Assembly (NCBI RefSeq): GCF_029382225.1
Contig: NZ_JARLTC010000028.1
Location: forward strand, 62,001 to 126,000
Length of the DNA: 64,000 nucleotides
DNA from: Spongiactinospora sp. TRM90649
GTDB lineage: Bacteria; Actinomycetota; Actinomycetes; Streptosporangiales; Streptosporangiaceae
Direction: 5' to 3'
Below are positions 54,816 through 63,269 of the stretch, one piece after another. The position numbers and the translations under genes are program-made. Position 1 is the stretch's first letter. Every line of letters starts with the position of its first letter. Under the pieces are notes generated by a model. The model made no database searches. It worked only from the letters and a program-made list of their open reading frames with translations, and had not been told where the DNA came from.

Positions 54816-55019
54816 TCAGGCCGCTCGGTTGCTTCTGGTTGCCGCTCTGGCGGCGCGCTGTCGCGCGGAACGGATGCGCTCGGCCAGTTCCTCGATCGAC
54901 GGGCCGCCAGGCTCGTGCGCGAGCCGGGCGGCCTCCAGGGGACTCAGCGCGTCACGGCGGGTGCGGGCTTCGGCGAGGATGCGCCCTGCTGCGGCAAGGG
55001 CCTGGTCTCGGGTGGTCAT
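54816..55019 (-). CDS. small helical protein at the element edge
   Basis: A 67-residue protein starting MTTRDQALAAAGRILAEARTRRDALSPLEAARLAHEPGGPSIEELAERIRSARQRAARAA, strongly helical and Arg/Ala-rich. GTG 55034 is an alternative start; neither has a good ribosome-binding site. Such short proteins are common in actinobacterial mobile elements. Convergent with the transfer operon and divergent from the recD2-like gene, it may be the last gene of the element. Confidence 0.55.
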   Translation of the reverse strand: MTTRDQALAAAGRILAEARTRRDALSPLEAARLAHEPGGPSIEELAERIRSARQRAARAATRSNRAA

Positions 55020-55114
55020 CACCCTATTTTGCACGCAAACAAACGATTTGCACGCGACTTGGGGATGGCCTGACTCAGGGCCTCCTTGTCTGCGAGCCCT
55101 GCTTTAATGCGGGC

Positions 55115-57346
55115 ATGGCAGAGCACGCCTCCCGCGACGGGGCCGCTGGTAACCTCGCTAGTACTATCCACGGGGTCCTGGAACGTGTCACCTACGCCAA
55201 CGAGGAGACCGGTTACACGATCGCTCGGGTGGCCACCGAGCGTGGCGGCGATGATCTGCTGACGGTGGTGGGGCCGCTGCTGGGCGCGCAGGTGGGGGAG
55301 TCGCTGCGGCTGACCGGCCGGTGGACCTCCCATCCCCGTTACGGCCGCCAGTTCGAGGTGTGGTCCTACCTGACGGTGCTGCCGGCCACGGTGCAGGGCA
55401 TCCAGCGGTATCTCGGCTCGGGGCTGATCAAGGGCATCGGCCCGAAGATGGCCGAGCGGATCGTCGGGCATTTCGGCACCGGCACGCTCGACGTCATCGA
55501 AAAGGAGCCGGGCCGCCTGGTGGAGGTGCCCGGCCTGGGGCCCAAGCGCACCAAGATGATCGCCGCCGCCTGGGAGGAGCAGAAGGTCATCAAGGAGGTG
55601 ATGGTGTTCCTGCAGGGGGTGGGGGTGTCCACCTCCATCGCGGTGCGGATCTTCAAGCAGTACGGCGATTCGTCCATCGACGTGGTGCGATCCGAGCCGT
55701 ACCGGCTGGCCGACGACGTGTGGGGGATCGGTTTCAAGACCGCCGACACCATCGCCCAGGCGGTCGGCATCCCGCATGACAGCCCCGAGCGGATCAAGGC
55801 GGGCCTGCGCTACACGCTGTCGCAGGCGGCCGACGACGGGCACTGTTTCCTGCCCGCGCCCAACCTGGTCGGCGACGCCGTCAAGATCCTCGGGGTGGAG
55901 GCCGGGCCGGTGGCGTCCTGCCTTGAGGAGCTGGCGGCCGAGGAGGGCGTGATCCGCGAGGACGTCCCCACCGAGCGGGGGCCGGTCCCCGCGGTGTACC
56001 TGGTGCCCTTCCACCGGGCCGAGTGCTCGCTGGCCGCCTCCCTGGGCGGGCTGCTGCGCACCGGCCGTGACCGGCTGGCCGCGTTCGCGCACGTGGACTG
56101 GGATCGCGCGCTGGAGTGGCTGCGCACGCGCACCGGTCACGACCTGGCCGAGGAGCAGGCCCAGGCGGTACGGCTGGCGCTGACGTCCAGGGTCGCGGTG
56201 CTGACCGGCGGCCCGGGGTGCGGAAAGTCGTTCACGGTGCGCTCCATCGTGACGCTGGCCCGCGCCAAGAAGGCCAAGGTGATCCTGGCCGCGCCGACCG
56301 GCCGCGCGGCCAAGCGGCTGGCGGAGCTGACCGGTCACGAGGCGACCACGGTGCACCGGCTGCTGCAGTTGCGTCCCGGTGGGGACGCCTCCTTCGACCG
56401 GGACAATCCGCTGGACGCCGACCTGGTGGTCGTCGACGAGGCCTCCATGCTGGACCTGCTGCTGGCCAACAAGCTGGTCAAGGCGGTCGCGCCGGGGGCG
56501 CATCTGCTGCTGGTGGGCGATGTGGACCAGCTTCCCTCGGTGGGCGCCGGTGAGGTGCTGCGCGACCTGCTGGCCGCCGAGCCGGTTCCCCGGGTGCGGC
56601 TGACGCGGATCTTCCGCCAGGCCCAGCAGTCGGGGGTGGTGACCAACGCGCACCGGATCAACACGGGCCTGGCGCCCGCGCTGGAGGGGATGACCGACTT
56701 CTTCCTGTTCCCCTGCGACGACGCCGAGGAGATCGCGGCGCTGACCGTGGACGTGGTGGCGCGGCGCATCCCGCGCCGGTTCGGCCTGGACGCGCGGCGC
56801 GACGTGCAGGTGCTGGCGCCGATGCACCGGGGCGCGGCCGGGGCGGGGGCGCTGAACGCGGCGTTGCAGGAGGCGCTGACCCCGGCGCGGGAGGGCATGC
56901 CGGAGCGGCGTTACGGCGGGCGGGTGTTCCGCGTCGGCGACAAGGTCACCCAGTTGCGCAACAACTACGAGAAGGGCGTGGCCGGGGTGTTCAACGGCAC
57001 CGTGGGCGTGGTGACCGACATCCGTCCCGACGACCACGGCATGACGGTGCGCACCGACGAGGACGAGAGCGTCGACTACGCCTTCGACGAGCTGGACGAG
57101 CTTGCCCACGCCTACGCGGTGTCCATCCACCGTTCCCAGGGCAGCGAGTATCCGGCGGTGGTGGTGCCGCTGTCCACGTCGGCGTGGATGATGCTGCAGC
57201 GCAACCTGCTTTACACGGCGGTCACCCGCGCCAAGCGGCTGGTGGTGCTGGTCGGGTCGCGGCGGGCGCTGGCCCAGGCGGTGCGCACCAAGGGCGCGGG
57301 CCGCCGTCACACCGGGCTGACCCATCGGCTGACCCAGACCCCCTGA
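55115..57346 (+). CDS. recD2: RecD2-like SF1 helicase
   Basis: A 743-residue protein of normal RecD2 length. The N-terminal OB-like region (GVLERVTYANEETGYTIARV) is followed by tandem helix-hairpin-helix units (GIGPKMAERIVGHFG; VPGLGPKRTKMIAAAW; VWGIGFKTADTIAQAVG). The helicase core has Walker A LTGGPGCGKSFTVR, motif Ia APTGRAAKRL, motif II VVVDEASMLD, motif III LLVGDVDQLPSVGAG, motif IV RIFRQAQQSG, and VI AYAVSIHRSQGSEYPAVV...LLYTAVTRAKRLVVLVG. It is a 5'-3' DNA helicase in repair and probably chromosomal. No RecB/C partner is next to it. Confidence 0.92.
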   Translation: MAEHASRDGAAGNLASTIHGVLERVTYANEETGYTIARVATERGGDDLLTVVGPLLGAQVGESLRLTGRWTSHPRYGRQFEVWSYLTVLPATVQGIQRYLGSGLIKGIGPKMAERIVGHFGTGTLDVIEKEPGRLVEVPGLGPKRTKMIAAAWEEQKVIKEVMVFLQGVGVSTSIAVRIFKQYGDSSIDVVRSEPYRLADDVWGIGFKTADTIAQAVGIPHDSPERIKAGLRYTLSQAADDGHCFLPAPNLVGDAVKILGVEAGPVASCLEELAAEEGVIREDVPTERGPVPAVYLVPFHRAECSLAASLGGLLRTGRDRLAAFAHVDWDRALEWLRTRTGHDLAEEQAQAVRLALTSRVAVLTGGPGCGKSFTVRSIVTLARAKKAKVILAAPTGRAAKRLAELTGHEATTVHRLLQLRPGGDASFDRDNPLDADLVVVDEASMLDLLLANKLVKAVAPGAHLLLVGDVDQLPSVGAGEVLRDLLAAEPVPRVRLTRIFRQAQQSGVVTNAHRINTGLAPALEGMTDFFLFPCDDAEEIAALTVDVVARRIPRRFGLDARRDVQVLAPMHRGAAGAGALNAALQEALTPAREGMPERRYGGRVFRVGDKVTQLRNNYEKGVAGVFNGTVGVVTDIRPDDHGMTVRTDEDESVDYAFDELDELAHAYAVSIHRSQGSEYPAVVVPLSTSAWMMLQRNLLYTAVTRAKRLVVLVGSRRALAQAVRTKGAGRRHTGLTHRLTQTP

Positions 57347-57378
57347 GAGCGGGCCTGGTCCGTTCAGGCGGGCACGGT

Positions 57379-58089
57379 TCAGGCGGGCACGGTGGCCTTG
57401 ACCTGGCGGACCACGGCCTCGGCGACGCCCCTGGCGCTGCCGGGGTTCTGCCCGGTGATCAGGTTGCCGTCCTGGACCACGTGGGCGCCGAACGGCTCGC
57501 CGGCGGTGCTGTAGCTCCCGCCGCGCGCCTTCAGCTCCTCCTGCAGGCTGAACGGCACGACGCGGTCGCGTCCGGCGAGTTCCTCCTCACGCCAGGAGAA
57601 GCCGGTGACCTCCCTGCCGCGCACGAACGGTTCCCCGCCCTCGCGGGTGGCGTCGAGCAGCCCGGCGGGGCCGTGGCAGACGGCCGACACGACGCGGCCG
57701 CCCTGGTCCATGCGCGTGATCAGCGCGTTGAGCGCGGGGTCGTGCCGGAAGTCGAACATCACGCCGTGGCCGCCGGTCAGGTAGATCCCCCGGTAGGCGT
57801 CGGCGTCGACGGCGCCGAGCGGTCTGGTGCGGTCCAGCAGGTCCATGAACGCCCGGTCGGCGTAGCGCCGTCCGGTGCCCAGGTCGTTCAGGACGTCGCG
57901 GGCCAGGCTCTCGGGGTCGATCGGGACGAATCCGCCGCGCGGGCTGGCGAGGTCCATGCCGATCCCGGCCTGCTCGGCGTAGTCGTAGAAGTGGGTGAGC
58001 TCGCCGAGCCACAGGCCGGTGCGGTAGCCGGCGTTCTCGTACTCGGCGGTGTTGGTGACGATGATCAGGATTCTCTCGCTCGGGGACAT
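57379..58089 (-). CDS. DJ-1/PfpI-superfamily protein (HSP31/glyoxalase III-like)
   Basis: A 236-residue protein with GAGG before ATG 58089. RILIIVTNTAEYENAGYRTGLWLGELTHFYDYAEQAGIGMDLASPRGG is the N-terminal flavodoxin-like fold. YRGIYLTGGHGVMFDF and VVSAVCHGPAGLLD carry the nucleophile elbow Cys of the AVCHG type. The C-terminus (HVVQDGNLITGQNPGSARGVAEAVVRQV) is the HSP31-like ending. Family members act as glutathione-independent glyoxalases or chaperones. Convergent with recD2. Confidence 0.88.
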   Translation of the reverse strand: MSPSERILIIVTNTAEYENAGYRTGLWLGELTHFYDYAEQAGIGMDLASPRGGFVPIDPESLARDVLNDLGTGRRYADRAFMDLLDRTRPLGAVDADAYRGIYLTGGHGVMFDFRHDPALNALITRMDQGGRVVSAVCHGPAGLLDATREGGEPFVRGREVTGFSWREEELAGRDRVVPFSLQEELKARGGSYSTAGEPFGAHVVQDGNLITGQNPGSARGVAEAVVRQVKATVPA

Positions 58090-58462
58090 GGCCGTACCTC
58101 GACGTCCTTGATCTGGATTCGCGGTCCCCGCCGCAGCGCGGCGGCGCCGCCGGCAACGTCCCCCGCCCCTACCCGCGCACCGCGCTGCGACACGCCCTGA
58201 CGATTCACGTACGCCGGATGTGCCCGTCCACGCCCAGATCCGCACCGCTTCCGAGGGCTTCGGCGTGCCCTGTGAACCTTTGCACTGGTTGAAGCGTCAA
58301 TGAAGGGGGGCCCGGTCCCTTGACGCGGAGCTTAGCCCGGCAAGGGGGAAGATCTACCACAGCCCAGGACCAAATGTGGGCCGTCCGACGAAAATGTGGC
58401 TAATCCGGGCTCAAACCCCACTAGGGTTTTAGTTGTGTTTTGCTGTACTGGGGGAGATAGCT
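58090..58462. other. 373-bp divergent promoter region
   Basis: Between the DJ-1-like gene and the transpeptidase gene. A TTGACG-like hexamer lies at about 58319 and an AT-richer stretch at 58420-58440. No gene or clear operator is seen. Confidence 0.4.
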
Positions 58463-59692
58463 GTGCAGAACTTTGATCGCCGCTGGAAGGGGCCGCTGGC
58501 GGGACTGGCGGCGGCGGCGAGCGTCGTACTGACCGCGTCCTGCTCTGGTGGAGCCGCCGGGCAGAACAACGCGAACCCGGCCTCCGCCGAGAAGCCCGCC
58601 CCGCCGGCGCCGACCATTCAGGTCACTCCGGCCCAGGGCGCCAAGAAGGTCAGGCCGGACAAACGGATCGTGGTCACCAGCGCGGGCGGGGAGCTGCAGG
58701 ACGTCACCGTCACGGCCGCGGCCCCCGGCAAGGCGGGCGCCACCGCCCAGCCCGGCGAGCCGGTCGAGGGCCGGTTCGACGCCGCCAAGGCCCGCTGGGT
58801 GTCCAAGGAGCGGCTCCAGCCGTCCACCACCTACACCGTCACCGCGACCGCGCAGGGCGCGGGCGGACCGGCGCGGCTGACCAGCCGGTTCAGCACGCTC
58901 AAGCCGGCGCGGGAACTGGCCGTCGCCGACGTCACACCCAGCCTGAAGGGCGAGAAGGTCGGCGTGGGGGCGCCGATCATCGTCACCTTCAACCAGGCCG
59001 TCGGCGACCGGCGCGCGGTGGAGAAGGCCCTGGAGGTCGAGGCGGAGAAGCCGGTCGAGGGCGCCTGGCGCTGGATCACCGACACCCAGGTGATCTACCG
59101 CACCGCCAAGTACTGGCCCGCCCACCAGAAGGTCACCTTCAACGCCCGGCTGACCGGCATCCGCGGCGCCGCCGACATGTACGGCGTCAAGGACATCACC
59201 AAGACCATCAACATCGGCGCCAAGGTCATCAGCACCGTCGACACCCGCAAGAAGACCATGAAGGTCAAACGGGACGGCAAGACCGTCAAGTCCATGCTGA
59301 TCAGCGCGGGCAAGGCCACCACCCGCGAATACACGACCACCACCGGCGTCCACCTGACGATGGAGCGCGCCAATCCGGTCCGGATGATCTCTCCCGGCCG
59401 CGAGAAGGACGACCCCGAGTACTACGACGTCATGATCAACCATGCGGTGCGGATCTCCAACTCCGGGGAGTACGTCCACGCCAAGAACAACGTCTGGGCC
59501 CAGGGCCGCCAGAACGTCAGCCACGGCTGCGTCAACGCCCGCCCCGACCAGGCCAAGTGGTTCTACGACAACTTCCAGCGCGGCGACGTGGTCGTCGTCA
59601 CCGGCACCAACCGGAACCTTGAGTGGAACAACGGCTGGGGCTTCTGGCAGATGTCGTTCAAGGAGTGGAAGAAGGGCAGCGCCCTTTCCTGA
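58463..59692 (+). CDS. L,D-transpeptidase lipoprotein (YkuD, Ig-like domains)
   Basis: A 409-residue protein from GTG 58463 after GGGGGAG. The signal sequence ends in a lipobox, VVLTASCSGG, near residue 25. Two Ig-like domains follow (VTPAQGAKKVRPDKRIVVTSAGGELQDVTV; VTPSLKGEKVGVGAPIIVTFNQAVG), then the YkuD catalytic domain with VISTVDTRKKTMKVKRDG, MLISAGKATT and NVSHGCVNARP containing the active Cys. It forms 3-3 cross-links in peptidoglycan, the actinobacterial Ldt pattern. It is a chromosomal housekeeping gene. Confidence 0.93.
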   Translation: MQNFDRRWKGPLAGLAAAASVVLTASCSGGAAGQNNANPASAEKPAPPAPTIQVTPAQGAKKVRPDKRIVVTSAGGELQDVTVTAAAPGKAGATAQPGEPVEGRFDAAKARWVSKERLQPSTTYTVTATAQGAGGPARLTSRFSTLKPARELAVADVTPSLKGEKVGVGAPIIVTFNQAVGDRRAVEKALEVEAEKPVEGAWRWITDTQVIYRTAKYWPAHQKVTFNARLTGIRGAADMYGVKDITKTINIGAKVISTVDTRKKTMKVKRDGKTVKSMLISAGKATTREYTTTTGVHLTMERANPVRMISPGREKDDPEYYDVMINHAVRISNSGEYVHAKNNVWAQGRQNVSHGCVNARPDQAKWFYDNFQRGDVVVVTGTNRNLEWNNGWGFWQMSFKEWKKGSALS

Positions 59693-59717
59693 CCGCGGCT
59701 CACCGCGGCGTTGCGCG

Positions 59718-60248
59718 TCAGACCGGACGGCCTGACGCGCACCCGGCGGGGACGACGCGCCGCTGCAGCACCTGGCCGGGCCATCCGCCGACGCTGAACG
59801 GCTCGGCTCGGGTGAAGCCCTGCTCCTCGTAGTAGCGCACCAGCCGCCCGTCGCCGCCCGCGTAGCAGTCCACCCGCAGCAGGCCCGCCCCACCGGCCGC
59901 GGCCTCCTCGGCGGCGCGGGACAGCAGCGCCCCGCCCACACCCCGGCCCGCGAAGCGGCGGTCGGTCACCAGCCCCTGAACGTACAGCTCCGGCTCCTCA
60001 GCGGGTTCGACGTAGCGCACGGGGCCGCCCAGCACCATGCAGCCGGCGGGCCTGCCGTCCAGCTCCGCGATGCGCATGCCGCCCCCGGCGGCCCAGCCGC
60101 TGACCGTCTCGATCCGCCCGGCCTGCGCGGAGAACGGCACCGCGCCCCACTGCCGTTCACGGCCCCGCGCGGCCAGCCACTCCACCGCCCCGTCGAACAT
60201 GCCCAGCACCGCCGGCACGTCCCCCAGCCCACCCAGCCGAATCCTCAT
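59718..60248 (-). CDS. GNAT-family N-acetyltransferase
   Basis: A 176-residue protein with the GNAT order: MRIRLGGLGDVPAVLGMFDGAVEWL at the N-terminus, GRPAGCMVLGGPVRYVEP (beta strands), ELYVQGLVTDRRFAGRGVGGALLSRA (the acetyl-CoA V-x-x-x-x-RGxGxG motif) and LLRVDCYAGGDGRLVRYYEEQGFTRAEPFSVGGW at the end. The substrate is unknown. Convergent with the transpeptidase gene. Confidence 0.88.
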   Translation of the reverse strand: MRIRLGGLGDVPAVLGMFDGAVEWLAARGRERQWGAVPFSAQAGRIETVSGWAAGGGMRIAELDGRPAGCMVLGGPVRYVEPAEEPELYVQGLVTDRRFAGRGVGGALLSRAAEEAAAGGAGLLRVDCYAGGDGRLVRYYEEQGFTRAEPFSVGGWPGQVLQRRVVPAGCASGRPV

Positions 60249-60453
60249 CGCCGGGATCCTACGTCCGGGCCCCCGCACACGGGCGCCCAGGCCCGTCCGG
60301 CCGCGCGCCGCAGGCCGTCGCGGGTGTGCCCGCTGTATGAGATGCGGCGGCCGCGCGGGCGGCGGGGCCGCCGGGCAGGGTGATGACGGGCAGGGTGATG
60401 ACGGGGCCGATTTCCGCCGGTACCGAGGGCGGGGGCGCGCCCAGGATGGGGGT

Positions 60454-60975
60454 ATGACCACTGATATCGCTTCTGCCGCGATCGTGATCCGGGCCATCGA
60501 GCCCGAGGTCGTCGCCGGGTTGCTGCGCCGGGACGACGCAGGTCGGGAGCCTCGGCCGATGGTCTGCGCCGATGGTGGCAGCCCGTTGCGGTGCTGCCTC
60601 GGGCGCAGTGTCCCTGGGGAGGAGATCGCGCTGGTCTCCTACGCGCCGCTGCGCCGCTGGGCGCGGGAGACCGGGGCGGATCCGGGGGCCTACGACGAGG
60701 TCGGGCCGGTGTTCGTGCACGCCGGGCCGTGCCCCGGCCCGCCGTCCGAGCCGGGCTTCCCGCCCAAGATGGGCGGTGAACTGCGCGTGCTCCGCACCTA
60801 CGGCGCCGATGGCAGGATCCTGGGCGGTCACCTGGCCGCAGGGCACCTCACCACCGACCCGCGGACGGCCACCGGCCTGCTGGCCGGGCGGTTCGCCGAC
60901 CCCCGGGTGGCGGTCGTCCACGTGCGGGCCGTCGAATTCGGCTGTTTCCTGTTCGAGGCGCGCCGCGCGCCCTGA
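60454..60975 (+). CDS. DUF1203 family protein
   Basis: A 173-residue protein starting MTTDIASAAIVIRAIEPEVV. SPLRCCLGRSVPGEEIALVSYAPLRRW, YDEVGPVFVHAGPC and VRAVEFGCFLFEARR are the conserved DUF1203 blocks with their characteristic cysteines. The family has no established function. Divergent from the GNAT gene. Confidence 0.85.
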   Translation: MTTDIASAAIVIRAIEPEVVAGLLRRDDAGREPRPMVCADGGSPLRCCLGRSVPGEEIALVSYAPLRRWARETGADPGAYDEVGPVFVHAGPCPGPPSEPGFPPKMGGELRVLRTYGADGRILGGHLAAGHLTTDPRTATGLLAGRFADPRVAVVHVRAVEFGCFLFEARRAP

Positions 60976-61017
60976 CCCCCGCGCCCCTGCCGCGCCGCGT
61001 CCAAGGGGAAGGGCCGG

Positions 61018-62031
61018 CTACACCAGTGCGAGCTGGTGCGCCCGGGGACGCGGCGCGGGGACCAGCGGACCTGCGTCGCGCAGCCCGAAGGCCGCGGCCA
61101 GGCGGCGCACCTGGGTGATGATCCGCTCCCGGTAGGCGGGGTCGGCGTCGGGGCCGCCGGCGTACAGCTCGGCGTAGCGGGGCAGCAGCCGCGGGTGGCG
61201 CTCGCCCACCCAGGCCCAGAACCACTCGCGCGCCCCCGGCGGCAGCCGCAGCACCAGCGGCAGCACCTCGGTGGCGCCGCTGGCCGCGATGCGCCGCACC
61301 GTCGCCTCCAACTGGTCGGCCCCGTCGGTCAGGCACGGCAGGATCGGCGCCATCGTCACCGCGCACGGCACCCCCCGCGCGGCCAGCGCGGCGATCACCT
61401 CAAGCCGCCGCTGCGGGCTCGGCGCGCCCGGCTCCACCGCCCGGCGCACCTGCTCGTCGACGAACGCGATCGACATCGCGACCCGGCCGCCCGCCTCGCC
61501 CGCGGCCTGGGCCAGCAGGTCGGCGTCACGGGCGACGAGCGGCCGCTTGGTGTAGACCGTGAACGGGTTGCGAGCCTCGGCCAGCACCCCGAGCAGGCCG
61601 GGCATCAGCCGGTAGCGTTCCTCGGCCGGCTGGTAGCAGTCGCCGCCGACGCCGACCGCGACCGGTTCGCCCCGCCAGCCGGGGGCGGCCAGTTCCACCC
61701 GCAGCCGCCGCACGGCGTTGGGCCGCACCACGATCCGCGTCTCGAAGGACTCCCCGGCGTCCATGCCGAGCCGCCGGTGCGCGCCGCGCCCGGAGCAGTA
61801 GCGGCACGCCGACGCGCAGCCCCGGTAGGGGCTGATGCCCCACTCCTCCAAGGGCTCGGTGTCACGGCCCACGCGTTCCAGCAGTGTCCTGGCCTGCACC
61901 TCGACGAAACTGGTGCCCTCGGGCCCCGCCCGCACCACCGCGCCGCGCGGCAGGGGCGGGGCCGAAGGCCCGTCCGAGGCGGCCACGAGCGGCGGCGCAT
62001 CCCAACGCATGAGGTCAAGTGGAACACGCAT
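61018..62031 (-). CDS. Rv2578c-type radical SAM protein
   Basis: A 337-residue protein. YRGCASACRYCSGRGAH holds the CxxxCxxC cluster site, the hallmark of the Rv2578c/SPL-like family, followed by RIVVRPNAVRRLRVELAAPGW, VGGDCYQPAEERYRLM and VTMAPILPCLTDGADQLEATVRRIAASGATEVLP. It resembles spore photoproduct lyase-like radical SAM enzymes of unknown substrate, widespread in actinobacteria. ATG 62031 or an internal ATG at 62010 (MRWDAPP) may be the start; the latter matches the usual family N-terminus. Confidence 0.88.
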   Translation of the reverse strand: MRVPLDLMRWDAPPLVAASDGPSAPPLPRGAVVRAGPEGTSFVEVQARTLLERVGRDTEPLEEWGISPYRGCASACRYCSGRGAHRRLGMDAGESFETRIVVRPNAVRRLRVELAAPGWRGEPVAVGVGGDCYQPAEERYRLMPGLLGVLAEARNPFTVYTKRPLVARDADLLAQAAGEAGGRVAMSIAFVDEQVRRAVEPGAPSPQRRLEVIAALAARGVPCAVTMAPILPCLTDGADQLEATVRRIAASGATEVLPLVLRLPPGAREWFWAWVGERHPRLLPRYAELYAGGPDADPAYRERIITQVRRLAAAFGLRDAGPLVPAPRPRAHQLALV

Positions 62032-62095
62032 TCGACTGGGGTTGCAAGCGTTTCACGCGCGTCGGCGGGCGGCCGGTAACGTGGAAGGGAAGTCC

Positions 62096-63244
62096 ATGTT
62101 CCGAACCGGGAGGATGTCCCGACCGTGTCGCGCCCGCCCCGCCCTTCCCGACCCTCCCGGCCCCATGCCGCCGCCTTCTGACGACCCCGGGGACGCACGG
62201 GGCGCGCCGCTGCCGCTCGCGCGGGCCCGCGACCTGTGGGACGCCGACCCCGGCTGGCTCAACACCGCCAGCTACGGCCTGCCGCCGCGCCCCGCCGTAC
62301 AGGACCTGAACACCGTCATCGACCAGTGGCGCCACGGCTCCACCGACTGGCGCGCGTGGGACGCCGCCACCGGCCGCGCCCGCGACGCGTTCGCCGCCCT
62401 CGTCGGAGCCGACGCCGCCGACGTCGCAGTCGGCACCGGCGTCGCCCAGGCCCTGTCGGTGGTCGCCGCCTCCCTGCCGCCGGACGCCGAGGTCCTGGTC
62501 CCGGCCGAGGAGTTCACCTCCAACCTGTTCCCCTGGGCGGTCTCGGCGCGGCTGCGGACCGCGCCGATGGCCCGCCTGGCCGAGGAGGTCACCGCCCGCA
62601 CCCGCCTGGTGGCGTTCAGCCTGGTACAGTCGGCCACCGGCGAGATCGCCCCCGCCGACGACATCCTGGCCGCCGCCCGCGCCCACGACGCGCTGACCGT
62701 CACCGACGCCACCCAGGCGTGCGGCTGGCTACCGGTGTCGGCCACCCGTTTCGACGTGCTCACCTGCGCCGCCTACAAGTGGCTGATGGCCCCGCGCGGC
62801 GCGGCCTACACCTACCTGTCGCCGCGGGCACGGCAGGTGACGCGCCCGATCGCGGCCGGCTGGTACGCCGGAGCCGATGAGGGCGGTTCCTTCTACGGGC
62901 CGCCGCTGCGCCTGGCCCCGGGCGCGCGGGCGTTCGACGCCTCCCCGGCATGGTTCAGCCAGGTCGGCGCGGCCACCGCGATGGAGCTGATCAACCGGAT
63001 CGGGGTGCGCGCGATCCACGACCACGACACGGCGCTGGCGGCGCGGTTCTCGGCCGCGCTGGGCCTGCCGCCCACCGGCAGCGCCATCGTCACCGCCGAC
63101 GGCGGCGACCAGGCCGAGCGGCGCCTGGCCGAGGCGGGGATCCGCGCCGCCGTCCGCGCGGGCCGGGTGCGGGTCGCCTTCCACCTGTACAACGACTCCG
63201 ATGACGCCGACCGGGCCGCCGCCGCGCTCACCGGCCGCCCCTGA
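62096..63244 (+). CDS. class V aminotransferase / cysteine desulfurase-like PLP enzyme
   Basis: A 382-residue protein; GGAAGGGA precedes ATG 62096. WLNTASYGLPPRPAVQDLNTVI is the N-terminal block, VGTGVAQALSVVAASLPPDAEVLVPAEEF the cofactor region, VTDATQACGWLP the Asp/Gln PLP contacts, and CAAYKWLMAPRGAAYTYL contains the Schiff-base Lys. The overall pattern resembles actinobacterial EgtE-like and isopenicillin-N-epimerase-like proteins, but no other ergothioneine genes are adjacent, so no specific substrate is assigned. Confidence 0.88.
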   Translation: MFRTGRMSRPCRARPALPDPPGPMPPPSDDPGDARGAPLPLARARDLWDADPGWLNTASYGLPPRPAVQDLNTVIDQWRHGSTDWRAWDAATGRARDAFAALVGADAADVAVGTGVAQALSVVAASLPPDAEVLVPAEEFTSNLFPWAVSARLRTAPMARLAEEVTARTRLVAFSLVQSATGEIAPADDILAAARAHDALTVTDATQACGWLPVSATRFDVLTCAAYKWLMAPRGAAYTYLSPRARQVTRPIAAGWYAGADEGGSFYGPPLRLAPGARAFDASPAWFSQVGAATAMELINRIGVRAIHDHDTALAARFSAALGLPPTGSAIVTADGGDQAERRLAEAGIRAAVRAGRVRVAFHLYNDSDDADRAAAALTGRP

Positions 63245-63269
63245 GCAGCCCCCTCGCGCCGGAGGCGTG

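Noticed and set aside
54797..55114. Right attachment site of the element
   Set aside because: The boundary probably lies here, but without the left end no direct repeat can be matched, and the TTTGCACGC repeat near 55027-55055 is too short to call.
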